In this document: piece by piece, positions 56,152 through 64,000 of the stretch
How positions within the stretch are numbered: position 1 is the stretch's first letter
Layout: each line of letters begins with the position of its first letter
DNA from: Atherinomorus stipes
Taxonomy: Eukaryota; Chordata; Actinopteri; Atheriniformes; Atherinidae
DNA length: 64,000 nt
Reading direction: 5' to 3'
Assembly (NCBI GenBank): GCA_023101725.1
Contig: JALJCO010009080.1
Coordinates: 248,001-312,000 of the forward strand
Position numbers and translations under genes: made by a program
The notes under the pieces: generated by a model
What the model was told of the DNA's origin: nothing
The model's database searches: none
What the model saw: the letters and a program-made list of their open reading frames with translations, nothing else

Positions 56152-56873
56152 CTGAAAACGAGGACAGACGAACAGTGAGGTGGGAACTTTCTGTTGAGAA
56201 AACTCTTCACTCTCATCTCTGTCTGCTGAGAAATGATATGTCCTCACAATCTGAGACGTGTAAGAGTGTGTGCATGCTCAGCTGTTTGGCCGGGTCAGTG
56301 AATGCTTCGTTGCTGAGTATCACTTTACACACAGCAGTGAAGCCTACGACTAGCATTGCTATAACAATGGTGTATTATGTCTCCATTCTCCAGTCCAGGA
56401 TTGTCTCTCTAAGAAGCTGCAGTTTGCACCCGATTTTCAGACGTACTAAAATAGACGCAAAAATACAGCAAGGTAATGCGCCTAATGGTTAATAAATTAC
56501 TTTGCTAGTACTAAATTATTTTATTTACATTTTCTCTGACCATCATGCGCACAACTGCATGAAAACGCCCCATATTGCACATTCATAACAGCAGAAGTCC
56601 TAAACTGATAAGAGGCGCTATTTCGCACGTTTGAAAGACCGAACCCTATTAGCTGTTAGTAAATCAGTTTGTACATTTTTTTGCGTGTGCAGTGAGATAG
56701 CTCACGTTTTTATACACGCAAACCTTTGACAGATCCGGCCCTATGTGTTGTATTATCTCGTGTGAGGGAAGTTTCACTCCGGACTTCAGTTCAGAGGTTT
56801 GTAGGAAAACCAGCTGCTGGTCAGCAGCACTGAAGCATCCGGGTATTCTCCACCTCATCCGTCCTGGACTCAC

Positions 56874-57203
56874 CTGCACCATCTGCAGCCTCTCTTCAAA
56901 CTGCATGTGACCACCAAGCACCAGCAGCTTCTGCTTCTGCTCCCTGATCCATGACTGGATTGTGTCGTTTTGGGCTTTGAACGCATCAAAGTCGGTCTCG
57001 GAGGCAGCTTCCTGCTCCGCCTGGTGGAGCGCCTCCTCTGCAGCCCGGCAGACCTCCCACCACCGCTCCTCTGCATGTTTGACTGCGTCCTGAACCTCCT
57101 GTCTTCTTCTGGAGTCCAAGTCCTGGTTCTCACATAGACGCTGGCCCTGCTGCCTCAGATCCTGGAGCCTTGACTCCCCGTGAAACCTGGAGTCCAGTAC
57201 AGC
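56874..57203 (-). CDS. syne2: syne2 exon-per-repeat unit 2, 110 codons
   Basis: Phase 0/0; acceptor CTCTGCAG, donor GTGAGT. Begins AVLDSRFHGESRLQDLRQQG, then LCENQDLDSRRRQEVQDAV and EERWWEVCRAAEEAL; ends EERLQMVQ. Same length (330 bases) as the neighbour at 57276-57605 and clearly a tandem exon copy of it, diverged at the protein level. Confidence 0.88.
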
Positions 57204-57275
57204 CTGCAGAGAACAGATAGCAGACCTCCTCATCCTCAGAACCAGACCAACCTGATCCACATGCCCTCTACTCAC

Positions 57276-57605
57276 GTTTGCGATCCGTATCTGTTCTTCC
57301 GCTTGCAGGTGCGCACGGAGAGACGTCAGGGTGGCGTTCTGGTCGTTGGTCCAGGCCTGGAAGCTTTCCCTGTGGGACTGGAAAGCTTGCAGGTCTTTGT
57401 CTAACAGCGCTCGTGTCTCGGCCGTGCTGACAGCCTCCTCAGCTCTCTGGAGGACGCTCCTCCACTCCTCCTCTGCTTCTCTGACGGACAGCTGAGCTTC
57501 GTGTCTCCTGCTCTCCTCCAGGTCTTCCTGCTCACACAGACTCTCCATTTGTCTACGCAGGACGTCCACTTTGGAGTCTCCCTCAGGTTTGGAGTCCAGA
57601 ACAGT
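57276..57605 (-). CDS. syne2: syne2 exon-per-repeat unit 1, 110 codons
   Basis: Phase 0 at both ends; acceptor TATCCAG, donor GTGAGT. Begins TVLDSKPEGDSKVDVLRRQM, then SLCEQEDLEESRRHEAQ and EEEWRSVLQRAEEAV, and ends EEQIRIAN. First of a tandem series in which each exon starts with the same signature (hydrophobic-L-x-S, basic/acidic, G-D/E-S) and holds one spectrin-like repeat. Confidence 0.88.
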
Positions 57606-57702
57606 CTGGATAAAGAAAAGGTTTGAAGAGAAGTTCTGGTTTAGGCTATGACATCATAAACGCTGATTATCTGACATCAGATCAGCTCAGGCTGAAACTA
57701 AC

Positions 57703-57982
57703 CATTGCTCTGCTCCTCATCTCCTCCATTTCCATGTCTCCGGCAGGAGACAGGAGTGGCTCTGACAGGTCCTGGATCCAGGTCCTGGTGCTGTCTACCT
57801 GGGTCTGGAAGCGGCTGAATTCTCCCTCCACGGCGATCCGAGCCTCAGCCTGCTGCTGCAGCTTAGCCTCCAGGTTTCGGTGGCGCTGGATCAGGTTGTC
57901 TCCGTCCTTCAGGAGGGCGTCTGCTCTGACGCCTTGTCTGCGCACCGATGCTAAGAGCTCAGTGAGGGTCTCAGCTCTCCCG
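57703..57982 (-). CDS. syne2: syne2 rod exon, about 93 codons
   Basis: Acceptor ATGATAG, donor GTTAGT. Reads GRAETLTELLASVRRQG, later FSRFQTQVDSTRTWIQDL, and ends MEEMRSRAM at phase 0. Nearly a full repeat, with the helix A tryptophan in STRTWIQ. The acceptor has a weak pyrimidine tract but frame agreement with both neighbours supports it. Confidence 0.78.
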
Positions 57983-58073
57983 CTATCATGTGAGAGACCG
58001 GAGTAAGCAAACTCATCACCCTGAGGTGAATCTGTATATATAAGCTTTATTCATTTCTCTAAATTCTACTTTT

Positions 58074-59600
<1,527 letters not shown>

Positions 59601-59635
59601 GTTTGTCCGTTCGGATGATGAATTCTGGGCGATAC

Positions 59636-59743
59636 CTCTCACGCTGCAGATCTTCGAGGAGCTTTTTTACATTTTCGGACACCGCAGACTGTTTTTCTTT
59701 GGTCTGGAGCCACTCGCAGAAGCTGTCGTGCTGCTTCTGCAGA
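59636..59743 (-). CDS. syne2: syne2 rod exon beside the Tc1-bearing intron
   Basis: Acceptor CCTCTAG. Frame reads LQKQHDSFCEWLQTKEK and onward to KLLEDLQRE. Two donors are possible: GTATCG (exon start 59636) and GTGAGA (59643). Only the first keeps the frame into the exon at 57703-57982 with its AG at 57983-57984, so I chose it. The intron downstream holds a 1.5-kb Tc1-like element whose right end lies only about 35 bases from this exon. Confidence 0.72.
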
Positions 59744-59832
59744 CTAGAGGAAACCATCATGTGTGAGGAAACTGAACCTTTCTCTGCGGTTTGAGATCTT
59801 CTGTCATTGGAAGAAATAAAAGCGGCAATTAC

Positions 59833-60035
59833 CAGTTCAAGTCATCAAGGAGTGACTCCATCTGCTTCTGCCTGTTCTGGCAGTGGGCTCTGAACGTGGC
59901 CACCTCCTCCCGCTGCTCCGTCAGCCAGCCGTTGATGTCGGAGAGCTGCTGGTGAGGGAACTGCTGGCTGCCTCTCTGCAGCTGCTCTTGCAGCTGATCC
60001 AGACGCCTCTCTGCATCCTTGGCCTTTAAGAAACC
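59833..60035 (-). CDS. syne2: syne2 rod exon, 67 codons plus two bases
   Basis: Acceptor CCTTCAG, donor GTAATT. Reads GFLKAKDAERRLDQLQEQ, then LSDINGWLTEQREEVATF, a helix C followed by a helix A with the conserved tryptophan. Ends phase 2 (TG); the next exon supplies T. Confidence 0.82.
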
Positions 60036-60112
60036 CTGAAGGACGCAAACAAAAGCATGAAGCCACGATAACCATCCAGCAGCTTCAAGCTGATCTGTCT
60101 CTATCTTCTTAC

Positions 60113-60225
60113 ATTTAGTCTTTGCAGGGAGGTTTCCACATCTGCTCTGCTTTCAGGGTTCTCAAAGCACTCGTTGACTAGCAGCTGCTGGTCCTGGAAC
60201 CATTCCTCAAATGACTGCTTTTCAT
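60113..60225 (-). CDS. syne2: syne2 rod exon, 38 codons
   Basis: Acceptor CCCGCAG, donor GTAAGA. The split codon gives D, then EKQSFEEWFQDQQLLVNE. The motif E-E-W-F-x-x-Q is a typical helix-A start of a spectrin repeat. Ends LQRLN in phase 0, matching the next exon 78 bases away. Confidence 0.82.
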
Positions 60226-60464
60226 CTGCGGGTTGATCAGCACAATATTGATATGGACAAATTATCTGTAGCTTCAGCAGGAAAATTATTATCTAAAATG
60301 TAAAATATATGATATGAAAAATGTTCAAAATAAAAAAAATTAACTTAAACTACAAATAAAAAGAAATACAATGTAATATAGATTAAAATAGAATAGAATG
60401 TGAGCTCCAGTCCACCTGGAGAAAATCCTGCTTTTGTGCTACACCTGATCTTATCAACATTCAG

Positions 60465-61010
60465 TCGTCCTCAAAATTATTCATCCCCTCCAGTTAAAGA
60501 AGGAAAAACATAATCTGTCAGTGAAATAAGTTGAAATTGACAAAAGTAATAATAAATAAAAATTCCATGGAAATCATGACATTGATTTTGAATTGTGGTT
60601 CAAAAGAAATATCAAAAACAACCACAGAAAATAAAACAAGTAAACAAGCATGATGGGGCTCCGAAGCTAAAATGTTGTTGAGCAAAACTTTGATGCAATC
60701 ACTGCAATCAGGTGTTTTCTGTAACGTCCAATCAGACGTCTGCACCTGTTGACAGGTATGTTGGTCCATTGTTTATTGGAAAGATGCTCTGATGTGTCTG
60801 GGGCAGTTTTATTTGTTTTGTTTTTTTTTACATCATTATTTCCAAACACAATTCAAAAGCATTATTTTATTTCACTAAATTAGAATTTTGTACATTTTTT
60901 ATTTATTATTAGTTTTTTTAGTTTCTTGTTACTTGCCTTACTGTTGTCAATTTGGCTTTTATTTAATTGGAGGGTACTGAATGAACAATTTTGAGGACGA
61001 CTGTACTCGA
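60465..61010 (-). mobile_element. Tc1-type deletion derivative
   Basis: CAGTCGTCCTCAAAATTATT at the left is mirrored by AACAATTTTGAGGACGACTG at the right. Inside, the minus strand reads WTNIPVNRCRRLIGRYRKHL, the C-terminus of a Tc1 transposase. The rest of the gene is gone. Confidence 0.85.
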
Positions 61011-61667
61011 GTATTTGCTTGCACATCACAGTCACACTGTTTCAGCAACTTTCAGTCGTGATTTCTACATATCAGATATTTCTCTGATAGTGTGCAGCCT
61101 TAATTGAGACCCAAAATATGAATAAATTGATTACGTTCTCTTTTGTAAAGAAAAATAATTTGAATTATATCAAGTCAAATATGATTTTTCCTCTTTTTTA
61201 AGCAAATTTGCCTTTTTTAAAGGAAAAAAGTCATTTAAAGTTAGTTCCTACCTATAATGTACCCTTATAATTCTGTTTTATTATCTGGATGAACTAGATT
61301 GACGCGTTTTATTTTATTTTCTGACTTTATGTGCTATAAAGACAGTAAAACAGCCTTATTTATTTGATAATGGTACACTTGTAAACATATTTGAGCATAA
61401 ATATCTAGAGAATCTGGCTTTAAATTTGAATGTGAAGCTTCTTCTGTGTGTAATGATCTCCATTAAAAACTTTTACTGGCTGGAGGGAATCACAGTACAG
61501 GTACGATACAAGGTGGATGCTAGTTTAGCCGCTGATAGGGGGTGCGTCACTGAGAACACTGCTAAAAGCTCCGTTGTGTGTCTTTAACTTTATTCTGCAC
61601 CATCAACTCTTCCTAAAATATCTCACATTATTTTTCATCGAACAACATTGCCTCCACTGAAACTCAC

Positions 61668-61875
61668 CGTTGATAACCGTGAGCAGGCCTCTGTCCCTCT
61701 CCTCTCTCTTCAGGTGGATCATGTCTTTGGTTCTGGAGACGGCCTCTCGGAGCCGGCTGCAGTCCACCGACAGTTCCTCCAGCACCCGCGGACTGGCCAC
61801 GCTGGAAACCAGAGTCACCTCCTTCAACACCGCCTCGGCCTGCTCTTCCTGAGACTCCAGGTCATCACACAGATC
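61668..61875 (-). CDS. syne2: syne2 rod exon, 69 codons plus one base
   Basis: Acceptor ATGTCAG, donor GTGAGT. Starts in phase 0 with DLCDDLESQEEQAEAV and ends ERDRGLLTVIN plus one base (G), completed by AT in the exon at 60113-60225. The 1.4-kb intron that follows contains the Tc1-like element at 60465-61010. Confidence 0.8.
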
Positions 61876-61950
61876 CTGACATGACCAGAGGTTTGTGAGT
61901 TAATCCTAGCACGTGGAAGTGCTGTACGTTTGGTGGGAAAGGCTGCTCAC

Positions 61951-62151
61951 CTGGATCTGGGCTTCTAGTTTGGCCTCTGAAGCATCGATCTTACTGAGAC
62001 AACACTGGATGTTCTCTATGGCTGCTTGGCACTCTTCTATCTTCTCAGACAGATGTTTCCTCACTGCTACTAGCTCCTCAAACACGTCTGTGCAGTCAGT
62101 AAACAGCTCCTTCACCTGCTCCATCCTCTTCCTCAGCTGGGTCTCCATCAC
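61951..62151 (-). CDS. syne2: syne2 rod exon, 67 codons
   Basis: Acceptor CTTCTAG, donor GTGAGC; phase 0 at both ends. Begins VMETQLRKRMEQVKEL and ends KLEAQIQ. Heptad-like spacing of hydrophobic residues (V, L, F, I) suggests two helices of a spectrin repeat. Confidence 0.82.
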
Positions 62152-62221
62152 CTAGAAGGTGCAGAGATGATAGATGAGGTAAAAAACGAGCTATCTCAGC
62201 TCTGACAACGTGTTAACTCAC

Positions 62222-62323
62222 CTGCAGCTCCAGAGGAGCCTCCTGACTCTGCAGCATCTCCTGGATCTCCACAGACTTCTTGTGAAAATGTGCGATATTC
62301 TCCTCGTTGGCATGAATCTCATC
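62222..62323 (-). CDS. syne2: syne2 rod exon, 34 codons
   Basis: Acceptor TTTGCAG and donor GTGAGT; phase 0 at both sides. It reads DEIHANEENIAHFHKK and onward, amphipathic helix. It joins in frame to the exons on either side. Too short to hold a whole spectrin repeat, so repeats are split across exons in this part of the gene. Confidence 0.8.
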
Positions 62324-62404
62324 CTGCAAACCAGAAACATCTCTCATGACTTGTTTTATGGTAAAATGTGAAAATGATTGTACGTGTCCTAAAATTCAGC
62401 AGCT

Positions 62405-62540
62405 GCTGTTAAAGGTACAGTGTGTAGAATTACTGACATCTAGTGGTAAAGACGGGTATAGCAGTGATTTCATATCCCAAGCACTGTTGAGAATGTACGG
62501 TGGCAGTCAGTGGACAAAATTCTCCCAGAAATGAGGATGT
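62405..62540. repeat. Fish interspersed repeat
   Basis: TTAAAGGTACAGTGTGTAGAA and TGACATCTAGTGGTAAAGAC are a sequence I know to be frequent in teleosts. The mirrored TTCCACACTGCACCTTTAA at 63880-63898 could be the other end of a 1.5-kb element. Confidence 0.5.
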
Positions 62541-62599
62541 TTTCATCTGTGAGTGGGTCAGTGGTCTCAGGTGTAGCTATGACTGGACTACAGGTAACT

Positions 62600-63300
62600 G
62601 AGGTCTTTTAAAGTGTTACTTATCCCCAACAGTGCTGCAGTTTTAAAGTTCAGAGTTCTAACTTCACACATGATGGTTGTGTCCAGATTCAGGGACGAGG
62701 TCCTTTGATGGACACGTCCTAATCGGTCTACGTAGATAGCAGTAGGCAGAAGTGACATGCTGTTAAATTAGGACGGTCTAGCTTCCTTGGCATATCTCTC
62801 GTTGCCTAGCAACTGTAACGCATTAGGGCTGGAATATGGGCGACACGTACACATCATGGCACCCACACGTCCCCAATGTACCTACGGCATGTAGGTTGCA
62901 CGCGTTGACACAAGGTAACGTGACGTGGTGCAATACTGACTTGAACGCTAGAGGCGCTCATGAGCACAAATGTGTGCACACGAATCAGAAGTCAACACAA
63001 TGCAGAGTTGTTCTGAAGAGCGCCGCTTGGGTTTTGTTGCAACTACCAGCATTAAAATGATTTTTTCTCCTGTTGCACAGAGACAAAAACACGTGTCTTT
63101 TAGTTGGCAACAGATTGGAAATGTATTGGACGATGACGCTGCACCAGATATGCAGATTGACCTTGTCATAACTTCAGTGTCCAAGCGCTGTGTCCTGTTC
63201 CTGGCGGGGACCTCCGGTATCGAGTGTTTTGGCCGTGACGTGCTACAGCAAATATGTTCACAACCGATGCAGATTGCTGCTTGTGTGAACGTTTGCGTTC
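62600..63300. other. Intron, no feature recognised
   Basis: Overlapping short frames on both strands at 62950-63350, no splice sites that fit the gene model. Nothing else seen. Confidence 0.4.
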
Positions 63301-63304
63301 ACAG

Positions 63305-63725
63305 CAAGCAGTGTTGGGGAGTAACGGAATACATGTATTCAGAATAAGTACTTAGAATACCATTTATGAGTAACTGTATTCTGGTAAAGTTACTATTTTA
63401 AATCTGGGTATTTAGCAATCTGCACGGATTTAGCCAAGATTGTGATCTGCTTTTAAGGTGGCATCAATCAATTTAGGTACTTTGTCACTTTACTACAGAA
63501 ACAGAAATGCAATCTGTACACTGTAATAAATATTGAAATTAATTTTGAACAAATTGGTAATTGTTTAATTGATTTCAAATAATGTTTATCAATAAAATGC
63601 TAGATTTTCCTGTGGAAGGAGCCACCATTGTATAATGTGGCATTTAATATACATAAATGCTAAGAAGTATTTAAAGTATTTAGAATACAGTACTAGAGTT
63701 AAGGATTGTAACGGAAGATGTTACA
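63305..63725. repeat. Fish interspersed repeat of the AGTAACGGAATAC type
   Basis: GTGTTGGGGAGTAACGGAAT and ATGAGTAACTGTATTCTGG at the left, TTTAGAATACAGTACTAGAG and TGTAACGGAAGATGTTAC at the right. Style of a common teleost DNA element; class not determined. Confidence 0.5.
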
Positions 63726-63930
63726 GAATGTTGCAGGATGTTACTGTCCTCCATGTATGTGGACAGTAGATAGTAGATAGAAATCTCAGTCTAAGAAAAT
63801 AAACATACCAGCCACAGTAACGCAGCGATTCCACAGTTTTGAACTGTCTGACATTTTTCTGTCTTGACTTTTGGTTTTGTTCCACACTGCACCTTTAAGT
63901 GGTGATTTGTCTTTACTGTTTACGTCTTAC

Positions 63931-64000
63931 CCTCATGGCGAGCACTTGCTGTTCGTTGTTGAAGGGATGGCTCTCTGCAAACAGGGCGAGCTTGGCTCCA
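63931..64000 (-). CDS. syne2: syne2 exon, cut by the window edge (5'-most exon seen)
   Basis: Left edge is a GTAAGA donor (plus-strand AC at 63929-63930). The open frame reads GAKLALFAESHPFNNEQ and ends in MR at phase 0, which fits the next exon at 62222-62323. The exon continues beyond 64000. Helical, charged sequence typical of a nesprin rod. Confidence 0.75.

Overview
This window is vertebrate and almost certainly teleost genomic DNA. It has long introns with canonical splice sites, several generations of Tc1-like transposons, a CR1/L2-type LINE, hAT- and Harbinger-like miniature elements and many micro/minisatellites, and no bacterial-style gene organisation. No rRNA, tRNA or CRISPR array was seen.

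One gene explains all the protein-coding signal. It is on the minus strand, so its 5' side is at the right edge, and it runs off both ends of the window. I could chain 41 exons from 64000 down to 8243 with compatible phase at every junction, plus three weaker candidate exons at 7535-7564, 2655-2762 and 2092-2138. Together they give about 13.1 kb of coding sequence. The product is a giant alpha-helical spectrin-repeat rod. Its 3'-side exons (16679 down to 10399) follow, segment by segment, the order I remember for the nesprin-2 rod, so I call it syne2 (teleost syne2a or syne2b). Nesprin-2 is an outer-nuclear-membrane KASH protein that couples the nucleus to actin and microtubule motors. The actin-binding CH domains (upstream) and the KASH tail (downstream) lie outside the window.

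Layout along transcription. 64000-57703: rod exons, with a near-complete but dead Tc1 element in one intron. 57605-52158: a tandem series in which one exon encodes one spectrin-like repeat. 50911-37399: rod exons; these introns hold a 4-kb minisatellite grown out of a deleted Tc1 element, a nested hAT-like/MITE pair and a 3-kb LINE. 37303-33862: one 3.4-kb exon for a disordered region with seven basic RRKSK-type motifs, then a decapeptide minisatellite carrying a one-base insertion that breaks the frame, then an acidic segment. 32350-30466: three linker exons. 29586-27519: a 2.07-kb rod exon ending at a GC donor. 25503-10239: the conserved rod exons. Introns here contain a LINE split by a Tc1 element, a decayed Harbinger-like element, a 35-bp minisatellite, nested MITEs and a long homopurine tract. 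8335 to the left edge: a few short exons among a 34-bp array, a 30-bp array and MITEs.

The most notable items are the Tc1-derived 29-bp satellite, the frameshift in the coding minisatellite, the RRKSK motif series, the exon-per-repeat expansion and several filled/empty-site pairs that reveal nested insertions. Exon edges come from reading frame and splice consensus only; no transcript or database search was available.
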